Source: Symbiodinium natans
Lineage: Eukaryota > Sar > Dinophyceae > Suessiales > Symbiodiniaceae
Length of the DNA stretch: 64,000 bases
Assembly (NCBI GenBank): GCA_905221605.1
Contig: CAJNDS010000225.1
Span: 266,001 to 330,000, forward strand
Direction of reading: 5' to 3'
The translations under genes were made by a program, and so were the position numbers. The notes beneath the pieces are model-generated. The model made no database searches. It was not told the DNA's origin and saw nothing but the letters and a program-made list of their open reading frames with translations. Each line of letters opens with the position of its first letter. Position 1 is the stretch's first letter. Positions 1 to 12,900 of this stretch are shown here, one piece after another.

Positions 1-2984
1 AGTGCCCTTTGGGCACGAAGCACGAAATTCTCACTTTCAAGTTTCGTTTTCCTTGTCTCTCAGAGTCAAACCCAAACCCTGCCGTGCGGTATTGTCCAGC
101 AGCTATGCTTTTTGTGAACAAGAATCGCTCCCGTTATCGCCTTTTGCCTCAACTGCAACCACCTAAGTAACTTAGACGTAACTTGAAGGAAGGGATTACT
201 GTAGCTGGCCGTGTAAGTTCGTTGAGGAGAGTAGCGACCTAGCTACCTTCGTTCCACACTTCCTCAGTGGACTTACACGCCTATTCGTACGTCCAATTGT
301 TAACTCATTAAGGTCTTAGCACTGCGAAGTACTCAGCAGGCTGTTGCCTCCCATCCTTTGTACAACAATGCGGACGAGGTGAGTTTAAAATTGTGGTTCC
401 CCTGTTCCCATGTGGAGACGTGTTAACTTTCATGAAAACTGAGTGTTTCATGCTCCTCGGGGCAATTCTGAATGAAGGGGCGCATGCCGGGTGGGAGAGC
501 GTCGGGACCCTCTGTCGTGCCATTACGCAGTGCAGGCATCAGGGCTAGCCGGACCGCAGGATGTTGGTATGCCTTGGCATGGTGCTACAGTAAGTCAACT
601 CTGTCAGTTTCCAAGGAAATTCCATATCGGCGAAGGCTCGGGTCCCAGATGGCTTAGTGCCTGGCATTCTTTGAGGATCTGCATGCGACTTTTGCTTGCG
701 GTGCCCTGAGAGTGACGTGGGTACCTAAAGCGTAGCTGTTGATGCGATCAACTGAGATTGCTGACCTGGCCAGGCCACAGAGCTCGCACGGAAGCTGGCG
801 CCAGAGACCTGGGGTCGAGGCGCCTTTTGACAGCTTGGAAAGGTATTGAAACCCTGGAAACATCCGGAAACGCATGGTGGCCAGAGATGCAACCTGTGCC
901 ACAGGTTCCGCTGACTCAGGCACCTGCACCACTTGCAGCATGGGTCTGATGCTTTTTGTCTGCCGACCTGAGAGACACGATGGCAGACCAACAGGTGCAG
1001 ACTCTGTCGATGCATAGTGCGTTCTTGGCAGGTCAGCCAGATGAGGCTGCCCCGGCTTGGGCTGCCTGGTCGAGTGTTATCGAGGGCTGCAAATGGTTGC
1101 CGACACATGTCGCCGATGCCAAGCAGACCACGAACACCAATTCCGTCATATGACTGTGATCTCTGTTGCCCAGGCGAATGAGTTGATACGCGACGTGCAG
1201 TCATTGCGTGCCTGACTAAGCAGCACAGTTCGCCTGACTGTGCAAGATGGCACTTATGTACACAGGTCAATTGCTGTTTGCCGTTTGAACCCCGCAGCAA
1301 CATTCACTTGTGCGTTCTGCTTGGTGCCGTGGAGCTCGAGGCTCCATTACGCAGAACGTCGTGTGCAGGGCCCTGTCAGAGCTTCAAGTCCGCCTTCCAT
1401 CAGCAAGGCGAGCAGAAACGGGCAGAGACTGGAAGAAGCGAGTATCTCTTCCCATTTGATTGTGCATCTACAGTGTTGACTCCAGAGCAGTTGTCAGTAG
1501 TTGGCAGCATCATGCAGGGTGGCGGGGGGCGTCAGCTCCAATGCAGGCCGGGCACTCTTTTGCCTTTTAAGGCCGGCCAGGCGGCCAACGGCCCCCAAAA
1601 GGCCCCACAAGCAATCCCATGAGCCAAGGCGACCACTGCAGCACCTTCGAGTCCACAAGTAGCTTGAAGGCGGGGGTGCAGCGGGGTGCATCTGGGTGCA
1701 CCGGGGTGCGTCGCTGCGGTGAATCGCTCGACGCACTTCTACAGCAGCAGTGTATGAGAATTGCTTGTAGCGGAAATAGCAGTCCAATAGCGGGCAATAT
1801 GCTCCGGATTCCTGGTAGCGAAAGCCAAGGACCCGATGCTCGAAGAGCTGGGGGCTGCTCTACCAAGTGTTCATGCAAAAGGAGGCACGCAAGTGTTCAA
1901 CATCGGAGAACATCCCACTTGGCCCTGTACTTGGAGTTTTACTAGATATTACTTCTCCATCTCCCATCTCTTCACCCCTGAGCCGCTGGTGACTGAAGAG
2001 CCACGGGTAGTAGGACTTTGGGTTGCCGAACATGGGTGCAGCACAGAGGTGTCCTTGGCCTTGGAGGCATGTTTTCCAGCTTGTTGGTCGTTTAAGTTTA
2101 TAGTTTTGGGGCTTGTTTTGCTTTTTGCTTCGCGCGTTTATGTACACAATAAAACAAAGATAGCTAACCTAGCTTTCCATCGTTGGCCTTTCGCCCCATC
2201 TCTTGCCTGTGCAGGGCGGGGCTCTCGCCGGAGCCGGCTCTCGGCCCTGAAAGCTTCGGCATGCACGCCGCGTGCACTGCAGTGGCGCGGGGAAGGGACG
2301 AGCATAGCAAATGTGTAAATATAGCACGTCGCATGTGAAGAGAGATGTCGGTGAGGTAGTAGGTTTTAATTGTTAACCTTAGCCGCCTACGTGGGCACAA
2401 CTCGAAAAAGGCTTTCGAAGGCATTGGGCTTCGAGCCTCTTTATGGCCAGCCTTGCCTGGCGAGTGCGACTAGCGAGAGCCGTTGGAGAGCTGTGAACAA
2501 CCCCCAAGGGAAAGCATACTCGTAGCATACTCATACACTATCTTACACTATCTTACACTACAGGCAAGGCTTTCATGTGGTTGCCGAGCAGGTTCCTGGG
2601 CATGTCAGTCGTCGGAATAGCTACAGTTTCTCGACAGGTGCGAGGGCGACGGCATATCAGTGCATCTGTGTTGGTAGTTATGGGGGTGCTTTGCTAGAGG
2701 CTTTGCTAGAGGTTCTCAAAAATGTTTCGCTCGGGAAGTTTGGATTCCGACTCCTCCACCCCCGCCCCTGCCTGTAGTCTTGAGAGTGCGCAGAAAGGAG
2801 ACCACTTCAGACCTAGAGCTGTTCGGGCCGAAGCAGTCGCCCAGGACGGCAGATGATGCAACGAGCAACTCAGGGAGGCGCCAAATGGGCCCCAAAAAGT
2901 TTGGGGGGCAAAGGATGGTTCAGGAAGGCAGACCGTGCTGCTTGGGCAGATGAACACAGTTGTGTTTGGCTTCTTTGACCACAG
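1..2984. other. No recognisable gene (5' edge of window)
   Basis: I see no domain, RNA gene or repeat array that I can name here. Short open stretches exist on both strands, for example a small one near 1041-1083 (+), but none has a motif together with convincing splice borders. This is probably intergenic or intronic sequence of a gene with widely spaced small exons. Confidence 0.5.
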
Positions 2985-4118
2985 GTTTGGCCCAGATGCG
3001 CGTGAGTTTGCGCGCATGACTCTCTGGCTGCAAGACCCCAAACCCGATTTCCCCCGGCCAGGGGTGATGGGTGAGTGTGGACTCGGCTCGAAGTCCGTAA
3101 GATGAGTTGTACTTTACAATTGGTGCTTCAGCGCCTTGGGCGCTTTTTTGCCGGTTCCAGCATCACAAGCGGTCACGAACGTCTAGGGATGCTGTCGGGT
3201 CTTGGCTGGGGTTTGGGTTCGAGCGCTCCCCACATTGTCATGAGTGTCCGATTGTCCTAACTTCAATGGCCGTGGTCTCCAAGCAACAGGACCAGCCGCA
3301 CGGAACCGGCTTGGTCAGGTGTCTTGAAACCTCAGCTCATGAAGTGTTGGCATTGAAGCCCTCATGCCCTGACATAGTACACCTGGACGAAGGGCTCTTG
3401 TGCAAGCTGGTTGGCACATCACAGTCTGAGGATCCGCCGCACTAATCGGCCGGTTGAGTGGAGACCGAGCAACACAGCGGATCTGGAAGAGATCGACCCA
3501 GGCTTTGTATCGGGCGTTAAATGTGTTAAATTCCCACACGAGCAGTTGGCTTTGTCTTAGTCTGGCGGCTCTTCCCTCCAAGACCGGTTCTTAGTGTCAC
3601 GCAGGTCGGCATGACGGCGAGTGAGCCTGGCGCTTTTCCAGTTGGCACTGCGCGCGTGGAAGCTGCCAAAAGCCACTTCGCAGCCACTTCGCAGGGCTTT
3701 TCGCAATTTGTTTGATTTGTTCAACGTATGTGGTTTCGCACTGTTTCGTTGCGGGCCAAGCTCGCCAGACGAACTGTTTGCCGGTCAAGCCACAGTATGA
3801 ATTTCCCAAGTGCTGATCGGCTCGTTTCCATAATTGCCACTCTACTTCTGCCTGCTGAGGCGAGAGTAGGTCTGGGGCGGTTCGGAACCCATGCCTGGTG
3901 TGAAACCTGAAACCATGTTGACCTGGACCCCTTCTGGTTGTCGTTCTTACATGCGTGTGCCACAAGGGCGTCTGCCTCGCTTAGCTTTTCTGCCATGGGT
4001 TCGCACTTGGCCCCGCCCGTAAAAGAGTAGTTTCACCGCTTTGAGCAGCGGGAGGGCACCGAATTCAACGCCTTCAAGTCGGGCACCGTGGTAGTGGTCC
4101 GGCCAGTCGGCCCCTGGC
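2985..4118 (+). CDS. Exon-like segments of an unidentified plus-strand gene
   Basis: Three short open segments look like exons. Positions 2985-3070 are preceded by an AG (CCACAG) and followed by a consensus GTGAGT donor; they read through REFARMTLWLQDPKPDFPRP. Positions about 3640-3714 read EAAKSHFAATSQGFSQF. Positions 4031-4118 follow a TAG acceptor, precede a GT and read HRFEQREGTEFNAFKSGT. Their amino-acid composition is protein-like and the lengths suit the short-exon style seen elsewhere in the window. I recognise no family, and they may not belong to one transcript. The segment ends about 800 bp before the ABC-F gene. Confidence 0.3.
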
Positions 4119-4530
4119 GTGATTGTGGGTTGTGAGAAATCCCACTTCGTGCATCACGGAGCCTCACCAAAGCTCGCAGCCGCACGCAAGATGCACAGGG
4201 CTTCCATACAGCCTATGGCAGAATCTGCCGAGTGGTCGCTATTGAGTGAGACGCCATGGGAAAGGGCTTTGCGATTGAGCACACGATTCTTGTTGTCTGC
4301 GTGCGTGCAAGTACATAGAAAAAGGATGCTAGCTCTGCCCGTACTTCGCAGGTATCACCACGCATCGTGGCCGCCCCGTGACTGGGCTTAAGCAATTACC
4401 GGAATTGCTTCGCGAGCAAAAAGGGGAGTCAACCCCTGCATCTTGTCAGTCTGCAGGCGCCCGTCCTGGACTCCTGGACGTCTGCATAAACTCCTTGCCA
4501 TAGCAACAACATCTCTTTGCTACGCGGTTA

Positions 4531-4572
4531 GGCAGGTAGGTAGGTAGGTAAGTAGGTAGGTAGACAGGTAGA
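4531..4572. repeat. (AGGT)n microsatellite
   Basis: About ten near-perfect copies of a 4-bp unit (AGGT/GGTA), with occasional substitutions such as AAGT and GACA. It lies in non-coding sequence upstream of the ABC-F gene. Confidence 0.9.
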
Positions 4573-4929
4573 ATCAGGCTCGCCTCGTGCAACGGTGCGA
4601 CGTCCGAAGTGCTCAAGGGCAGCGACGAGATTTGAGGGAGCACCTGCAAGCCGACTTCGATGTCACAACATCTTTCGGAGGAATTCCCAGAAGTGTCAGA
4701 GGTGTCCCAGAAGTCCCCGTTTCGGACAAGAGACCTCCCTAGAGCTCTGCTCGTCGAGATGGCAGGCCCCGGCATTGCTCTCAGAAGAGGGGGCCACAAA
4801 CGAAGCAGTTGCCCAACCTTATTCGTGGCGAACCACACGCATCATCACACATGCGTTCATGTCTTTGCTGTGACATGCTGTGAAGTCAGATGCATGTGAA
4901 ACCGGTGTGGCTCGAAGAGGGTTCATGTC

Positions 4930-7900
4930 ATGGACCAGAGTAAAGGGGCCTCTGCGGCCCTGTACCAACATCTCGTCCCAGTGCGGGACATTCTGGGGGC
5001 AGATGCGTTCGAATACGTGGCTTCAGCGGCAGCCTCCCTACTGGAGGAACTAGAGGACGTTCAGGAGCCGTATCCTAGGCACATGATACGTTTATGCTGT
5101 TTACATCTGTTTACGGCTTTCGGGTTCAGGAAGCTTAGGGGTCCATCTTGAGCAGGACCGGGCGAAATGCGAGGAAGACCTCAGGGAGTTCCTCTGCCCA
5201 TACGTAGAGGCGGGCTTGAGCCCGAAGGTCGTGGACGACTTGCTTCATTTGCTTCCCAAGTTTCCCAAGAAGGAGCTCAAAGAGCTCCAAGAGCTCCAAG
5301 AGCCAGACTGGTCACACCACCTGTGCCATGTGGAGAATCTTACACTGCTCTATGGAGGTGGCGCAAAGCCCCTACTGAGGCATGCCACGTTTGACATCCA
5401 GAAAGGCCGCTGCTATGGTCTAGTGGGAAGCAATGGCCGGGGCAAGACCACTTTGATGTCGAAGTTAGCAGCAGGACAGTTGTTGCAGTTGCAGTCGAAG
5501 GGTCTCAGCTGCTGCTATATCCAGTATGAGGAGGTGCTGGCAGGAGTTGACCCGACCATGCCATGCTCTGAGTATGTACTTGCAAAAGCAGGAACAGAGG
5601 GCGTGCCTGGCTTAGAACAGCTCCCAGCTGAACTGCCAGTTGGAAAGCTGAGTGGCGGATGGAGAATGCGCCTGGCATTGGCATGCGGGCTTGCACGTGA
5701 CGATGATCTTTACTTACTTGATGAGCCTACGAACCACCTGGATTCTGCAAGCAAAGACTGGCTGCAGGATCGCCTGGCTCAGAGCGGCAAGACTTTCATG
5801 ATCGTCTCGCACGATCTGCGATTTCTCGAGAGTGTGTGCACTGACGTTATTCACATTACCAATGATGGCAAGCTGGAATACCACAGCGTAGGCTCCAGGC
5901 AATTCCAGGCGCTTCTCCCAAGCGCCTCAAGTGCCTCGGGCGAGCTTGTGGAGGCTGCATGTCCCAGTTCTGCAATCACATTCCCAAATCCCGGCATGGA
6001 AGGCTTGCCCCATGTCCTAGCAGCACTCACAGAGTGCAGCTACAGGTATGCAGACCAGCAAAGGCCTACCCTGACAGATGTTTCGCTGGAGCTGACCAGG
6101 AAATGTCGTATCGGAGTGGTGGGAAAGAATGGCGCAGGCAAGTCCACCCTGCTGAGTTTGCTTGCACGGGATGTGCTACCTTGCGAGAGCGATTCTGTGT
6201 GGCACCACAAGGACGTCAGGATCGCCTATGTAGCTCAGCAACACTTCTACCACCTGTCGGAACATTTGGCAGGCACAGCGGTCGAGTATATCCAGGCCAG
6301 GTTTGCAACGGGTTGGGATGAGGAGCTTCGAGCACGCCTCGTGCCCAGTCAAGACAGCCGTGAGCTGGCTGCCAAACATGGTGGCAGGCCTTTCTACTGG
6401 GATGGAACCTCCAACTCTTGGAAGGGCCGTGAGGTGGCCGAAGTCCTGGAAAGGAAGATGGAAGATGGAATGCTGCACTACCTTGTGCGCTGGAAGGTGG
6501 AGGCGGCTGAGGAGAATGACGGCATCGTTGCCAGGAACACATGGGAGGCATCTCATCGGCTGCGGGAGATGGGTGCGGAGATGTTGTGTGTAGCCTTTGA
6601 CAGCAGGGCCGCGTACTCGCGCATGGCCGCGCGGCCCTTGAATGCTGAGGAGGTCATTCGCCACTTGCGTTCAGTAGGCTTCACAGACAGCATGGCGCAA
6701 CGGCCCATCAAGAGCTTGTCTGCCGGTGAGATGAGCAAGTTGGTTCTGGCAGCAGCTCTTTGGATCAAGCCACACCTCGTGTTACTCGATGAGCCAACAA
6801 ACTTCATTGATTCGGAGGCAACTCTGGCTCTTGAAGCCGGCCTCAAGTCCTTCCAGGGAGGCGTCGTGGTGGTGAGCCACAACCATGGCTTCTTGCAAAA
6901 GCTTTGCACTTCCTTTTGGTGCCTGGAGCAGGGCCACCTTCGAATCCTAGGCAGACGAGGTGAAGACAGGAGCTGCCTCATCAAGTCGAAGCTGTGTGAG
7001 CAAAGAGCAAAACGGGAGGAGCAGCTGGCAAGAGTGCGTAAGGCAGCTGAAACCATCCTGGAGGTCAAGCCTGAGAATGTGGGAGAAATTGCGAGCAGGA
7101 CCTTGGTGCTGGAGATCTTCCAGCGCTTTCTCGACTTTACCTTGCCACGTGAGGCCATCCAGCTCGCGGCAGAGATGTTCATGACGCTGGCAGACGAGCG
7201 CAGGCCTGCCCATGGGCGAGACTGGCTATTGGCCGTGCTAGAAGCCGTCTTGCATGTGGGCTCCTACACGTTGCACGAGGAGCTTGGTCTTGCTGGAATG
7301 TCACCTGTTTTGGTTGCGCTTGTGAAAGGCCTCCTTCGAAGGGGGGCTGTGTGCGGGGTCGATGATGGTGCACATCTGGGTGTTACCCTTGCTTGCGATC
7401 TACATCGCCTGCAGTTTCGCGCCAAAGCCTCGTGCTACGGAGGATGTTGCTACTGTGGCACCGAGCTGGCACCTGAGGAAGTGGAAGCTCATGGCAGAAA
7501 GTGCTACATGTCCCCGTTTCGGCTGGGCCGCCAATTGGTGAAAGCCCGACCTTCATCCCCAAGTGAAGATTTGAACGATGATACGCTTCTCTTCGAGATG
7601 TTCCATGGGACGTCCCCGGAGAATGCTTCTTCGATCGAGCGGCATGGCTTTAGACCATCGGTTGGCGGGATGCTGGGACCTGGCATCTATTGTTCCCGGG
7701 ACTTACGGAAGGCTCGCCGGTACGGAAGTGTCGTGTTACGGTTGGCTGTATCTCTGGGCCGTGTAATCACGATAAGCTACAGAGGCCATCCCCTTCAGAC
7801 AACGTGGCAAACTTTCGAGGGCGGCTGCTTTGATGCAGCATGGGTTCCCCCGCAGTGTGGTGTGGTTCCTTCAGGTTTGGAGGAGAACTGCGTCCGATCG

Positions 7901-7957
7901 CCATCCCAGATCCAGGTGCTCGGACGTGTGAATCTCGCAAATGGAGCCTTGTTCTGA
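4930..7957 (+). CDS. ABC-F ATPase (eEF3-like, chromodomain insert) fused to a Gig2/PARP-like ADP-ribosyltransferase domain
   Basis: A cytosolic, ribosome-associated ABC-F type ATPase is inferred: there are two ABC cassettes and no membrane segments. Cassette 1 has Walker A GSNGRGKTT (from 5426), signature LSGGW (5648) and Walker B LLDEPTNHLD (about 5714-5743). Cassette 2 has Walker A GKNGAGKST (about 6120), an atypical signature LSAGE (about 6715) and Walker B LLDEPTNFID. Between Walker A and the signature of cassette 2 sits a chromodomain-like insert (6420-6560, ending in NTWE), as in eEF3/New1. A C2HC finger follows (about 7440-7500, CCYCG...H...C). The C-terminus (7590-7940) resembles the Gig2/PARP fold: FHGTS (His at 7604), GPGIYCS (Tyr at 7688) and EENCV (Glu at 7883) supply an H-Y-E triad. 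The main frame is open from upstream of 5130 to the TGA at 7955. An ATG at 4930 opens another frame, and joining 4930-5089 to 5130 keeps phase; the 40-nt gap could be a very short intron or a frame error. The N-terminal HEAT region of eEF3 is not seen. The nearly intronless body among intron-rich neighbours suggests a retrogene. Confidence 0.85.
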
Positions 7958-9967
7958 ACCAGGGACTGGACAGGAGTAAGCAGTGTACAGAATTGTACAG
8001 ATGTGCAGTGTACAGAGTACGGGCCGGTGCTGTGTGAGATGATTAAGATATTTAATATCTCGGCAGGTCCCAAGCCTGCAATGACTGCCCTCGATCCCGA
8101 AGGTCCAAAGAGGCTTTTCATGAAGTGTAGCATCTGCAGCCCAGCCTGTGCTCCTTCTTGGACCTAGACACCTGGACTCCTAGACTCCACCTGGACTTGC
8201 GCGCAATTTTGGACTGGCTTTTTAGACGAACTGAGGTCATGGAGAGCGTTGGGACCAGCTCGTGGGTGCGCTCGGGACTCTAGGACAACTCGACAAGGAC
8301 TCGACAATGACTCTACAAGTTGTAGGATGGAGGGTGCGGAATGGCTACAGTATTTGGAGAGCTTGCAGCTTTTTGGCCAAGTCGAGTTGCCAGGTGCCTT
8401 GCAGAAGGTGCACTCAGAGGTTCTGGGCGAAGCTGGCACAGCGCGTGATGAGGCAAGCTGCCCGAGAAGGGATTTCACGAACTACCTGGCATTCCTGCTA
8501 AGTGACCACGTCTTTCGCGAGCCTTCATGCAACGTAGGAACCAAGTGGGCTGTGGTGCTGCAGTATGAGTGGCGACTGTGAGGGCTGCGTGGCTAAGAGT
8601 CGGGAGGGCTTGGCGAGTGTGGGGCGCTGTTGGACAGTCATTGGATAGTGTATCGCGTTGGCCCAGGGCCCGGTTAGGTGAGAATGGGTTGCGTGCCGTG
8701 GCCCCCTGTGCTTGGGACAAGGCTCAGAAGGCGCGGGCCGAGGTTTGCATGCTTCAGAAAGCAGGCCGGGGAAAGTGACGTGGTATCGCAGTGGACCGGT
8801 GGATATTGTTTTGCCCGTATTTAACTGCCTGTACTTGAAAAAGTCTCGTGTTGAAACTTGTGGTTCCCTGTGGTTTCCCTTTCCCTGTTTTTCAGGTTGC
8901 AAGCTTCAGCAAGCCTTCGATGGCTTGCAGAAGGAGCTGCGACAGGCAGCTTTGGCCTTAGTTTGCTACTTCGTATCAAAGGAAAGCAAAAGAGCCCAAG
9001 GACCTAAGGAGATCTGATCATATTTGATCGTTTCAAGTTGTAATTGCGGCTTGGGGGAGCGCCCTCCACGCAGTCGGGTTAAAGATGTGTGAACCCTTCG
9101 GCATGTCTCCAGATCTATTGGCTTTCAGGCAGGCGATGCTGCCTACTACAAGGCAAGGCGTCACCCAGAGTACAGCATTGTTGAGAAGCTCACCACCGGT
9201 GCTTGAACACCATGTTGCGCAGCGCATGAGCTGGTCGTGCTTCAGGCTCAGTCCCACTCCCATCTTTTCACTGATTAGCGATTTAGATGCCTGCCTTCCC
9301 CCCCCCCCCCCCCCCCCAGCTGTTAACATGGTGTTGGCAGAGTGCTTTCAGCATCCTCTTGCTCGTCTGACCGGGAGGTCCTCTTCGAGGACGCCAAGCA
9401 GGTATCGAATCCCCTGCGCCACCTCTCCGAAGGGTTTCCGCTAAAGGCTTAAGCGTAGAAGCTTGAATACCTGCCCCAGCATGCAATCACTTTACATGGG
9501 CCGGCCATCGAAAGTAAGAACTTGAGCAACACGAACCGGAACAACAGTACCAATGACTTGAGAGCTTCAGCAGGTCTGCCTGACGTACGTTATGCACTCC
9601 CAAGCCCCATTCCCCAAACCCCAGGCCCCAGGCCCCAAGCCCCACAGTGTGGGAATGTCACCCCGAAACCTCGACCTAGCCTCCCTCATGCAAGAGTGTG
9701 GGGGCCCCTCTCCATGTTTCATTGGGTCAGGAGCATTCATGAGCTTCCTATCAGAAAGAGGTTTGGGCTCAAGTCTAGCCGGCACTTACGGCGCGGAGGA
9801 GGCAGGGCTACATGTGGGATCGCCGGGGGTTGTGGTTAATCAGGGTTTGTTTGGTGGTCCGTTTTAGGCTTCTACGATGAACTTCCCCATAATTAAGGCT
9901 TGAGATCGGTACGCTTTTCATGTTTCGTTCTGTTCGCAAACGAGTTCCTCCGCGCTCCCCTGAACAG
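7958..9967 (+). other. Intergenic or intronic stretch with two weak exon-like pieces
   Basis: Positions 8327 to about 8389 open with ATG and read MEGAEWLQYLESLQLFGQVE before a GT. Positions about 8896-8960 follow a polypyrimidine tract and CAG and read KLQQAFDGLQKELRQAA. Both are protein-like, but I cannot tie them to a family or to each other. The rest shows nothing I can support, apart from a C-run at 9298-9319. Confidence 0.3.
9298..9319. repeat. Poly-C tract
   Basis: A homopolymer of about 20 C residues in non-coding sequence. The exact length in an assembly is unreliable. Confidence 0.9.
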
Positions 9968-12900
9968 ATGGCGCCGAAGAAGAAGGACTACGGCGCTGCT
10001 TTGTGCGGCGATTAGTTTTTTACTTCCGCCCACCCCTCAAATACTACCCTAAGACTAAGTCCACGTCGTGGCATGGGGTGTTGGGAAATCTGGGGCGGGC
10101 ATTCCAGGAATTGCCTCGTCTCCGCGGGATTCTCAGGGTGGGCACTTCAGTTCTACTCAGCGGGATGTTGCTGCGCGATGGACATTGTAAGGGATGGTTT
10201 GGGGACGGGTGGGCTTTGGTGGTGGGCCCTCCAAGGAAGCTTTGCGGGATTATCTGCAGGATTCTCGGGGTGGGCATTCCAGGGATAGAGGCCGTCTCCA
10301 GAAGTAATGTTGCGCCCGGTTTAGTATTGTTGCCCGCGATAAAGGTTCGTTCGGAAAATTTATTCGGGATACCCCTATTGAAAATAGCTTATGCCTTGGG
10401 ATGCAGCGGCAGGGAGAGAGAATTATGCAAAGTTCGTGGCCCGTGGAAGCTGAAGGATTGTTTTTTTGGTCTCGGCTGAGGCAGAAGTCGTCAGGTCTGT
10501 GCCCTCCGGACACAAGTGCCGCTGAGGGACCCCGTTTCCGTTTCTAGAGGGTGAGCAAAAGCCCCGATTTTTGTTTATGGGCCCCGAGACACCAAAGCCA
10601 GTGCAACATGACAGAATAGCTTAGTTCACGATCTGATCGATCTGGCAAGCCCGCGCCGAGGGTGGGGAGCACACACGCACACACCCACCTCCACCTCCCA
10701 AACCATTCGTTGTAGCATGTGGGTCATGTCGGTCACATCCGAGGCTGCAGCGGCAAAAGCGAAGCCCAAGGCAAAAACGAAGGCAACGGTGGGACGGACT
10801 GGACTGTTGGACCATCATACGATCATCATATGATGTTCGTGTGGCAATTCAGGTAGTTTGCAATGGCCGCAGGGTTCAGCGTGAGCTTTTTGCGGTTCGG
10901 CAGTTGCAGCCAAAGACCTCTGCCTTTGCACAGGGAAAGGCCCAAGCCAAGGCAAAAGCCCGAGCGGCGGTCCACGGGAGAGGCGCCTGGGAACTTTGAA
11001 GATTTTTGCTGTGGGCTGATGGTCATAGGAGCGAGTTTGAGCCCTACAGATCAGTCGTAACAATTGCAAGAGCATGCATTATCGACATTGCTCTGCCCTG
11101 TGGTACGTGATTCATAGTCAAAGGAGTGTGCGCGCTTGGCCACCGCTCAAAGGAAGCAGAGCAGGGAATCTCCAGCTAGGGACCTGTGGATCTAGTTCCA
11201 TTGCATCCACAGCCAAAGGACCTGCCTGCAACAGGGCCAGACCGACCCATCATCCAACGCACGAGCCCGTGCACAAAGACTGAAGCGTCTTTCTGGAAAC
11301 ACATTAGCTTATCATAAATCCCCCTGCTCGCATCTGCTTCTATGATTCGTGCGAAGTCCTGCCAGAGGCCCGAAGCGTTTCCATGCCTTTGCCGCGTCGG
11401 TTCTAGGCCTCGAGCTCAGAAAGGGGAAGATGGACCCATGTCAGAAAAATCCGAGCAAGAGGCAAGAGGCTTATGGAGGTTCAGGTTTGCATGGAGCCAC
11501 GCCAGTCAAAGTTCCAGCAGGCGACGCTACGTTTGAAGCGCGGCTGAGGTTTCCCTCCGATTATTCCGATCCTTGACACTTTGGTGCCACTAAGGTCAGT
11601 CCTTCGACGATATCTTTCCCGAGGAGACCGAGGGCCAATCCAGGTTCAGGCTTTTTTCTTCGGCCAGTTTCTTGACACTACGCCTTCTGTAGAGGGCGTG
11701 GCGTAGACAGGAGCCTTGTTCAGGGTCACTCCGCAGGTACCATATTGTGTGCCAGCCCGTTTTGCAGGTCTGCGAGTGTGATGTAGTCAGGGCACAGCTG
11801 TGCAACGGTCAGTGTTGGAAGACCCTCGCCATCTTGGGGACATCAGGGGGCATAGAAGTGACATTTGGACGTTTTGGGGTGTCTGGGACCGTTCGGGAGG
11901 CAAAAATGTTCCGCATGTGGTGCGAGGCGCAGGACCGCCGCCGGATCGTCGGGAAGCAGCCCCCGAGGATCCTTGCTGCCCTCCAGGCAGAATTTGAACA
12001 ATCTGAAAAGCCTCTCGCATCTGCCATTTGGGGTTTAGGGTCTGGGGTTTAGGGTTTAGGGTTTAGAGGTGAATTTGTAGGGGATACTGACCGTTTTGAA
12101 GGATGGGCGGCAAGTGTTTGCCTTCATCGTTCCGCGCCTCGAGATGTTCCAACCTTGTCTGCAGGGACCCTTCAGTGGCTACACTGGCCCGCACATCCCG
12201 AAGCAGGCCAGCACTCGCGTGTCTTGACTGAAGAACTTAAGCCCCCCACCCCCCCGCCACGAGGCGCAGCATAGCGCAATGCAACTCTGATTTGGGGGCT
12301 TTCATGCGGCCACGTGCAGCTGCTTTGGCAAGCGCAGAACCGCACAAAAACAGACTAACTGAGTAGCAGAGGAGTAACGGTGGGTCACCATGACCCGCGG
12401 AACCTGCTTTGCCACAGGGATGTCAAGGTTGGCTAGGTCTTTTTGAGGCAGGCCTGACATGCTGTTGTGTGCAATGACCCAGGCAGGCAGGCATTGGGAT
12501 GACACTTGTGGCATGTTAACCCTGAGCCTCCTAGTCCACAAAGCAGAATCACCCTCGCATGTTCTGTCAGAGGCTCATAGAGGCAGTTCTATCGAAGAAG
12601 TTGCCCCTGAAGCCCGAAGCACACATGAATTCAACATTCGGTTTAGGGAATGCGGAGGCCATGATGCGGCGAGTTGCTTCCAGTCTCGGGCGCTTACTCT
12701 GAGGTGACCCTCAATCCTCGAGGGCATTACGACGAGCCCCCGCTGCAGCTGTTGATTGACCCCCATTCGGGGGAGAGTGTGGATGTTTGTTGTGATGCCG
12801 TGCATTTGGCCATATCCTTCGAATATTGTGCCAGTGCGCTGCCGCACTTCGGGCTGATTGAACTGTCTGTGCTGCGGCCTTGTGGCTCAATTGCCAGCGT

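Noticed and set aside
4895-4929. TGTGGCTCGAAG just upstream of the ABC-F start as a relict spliced leader
   Set aside because: Only about 10 of 13 positions match with a gap; not separable from chance.
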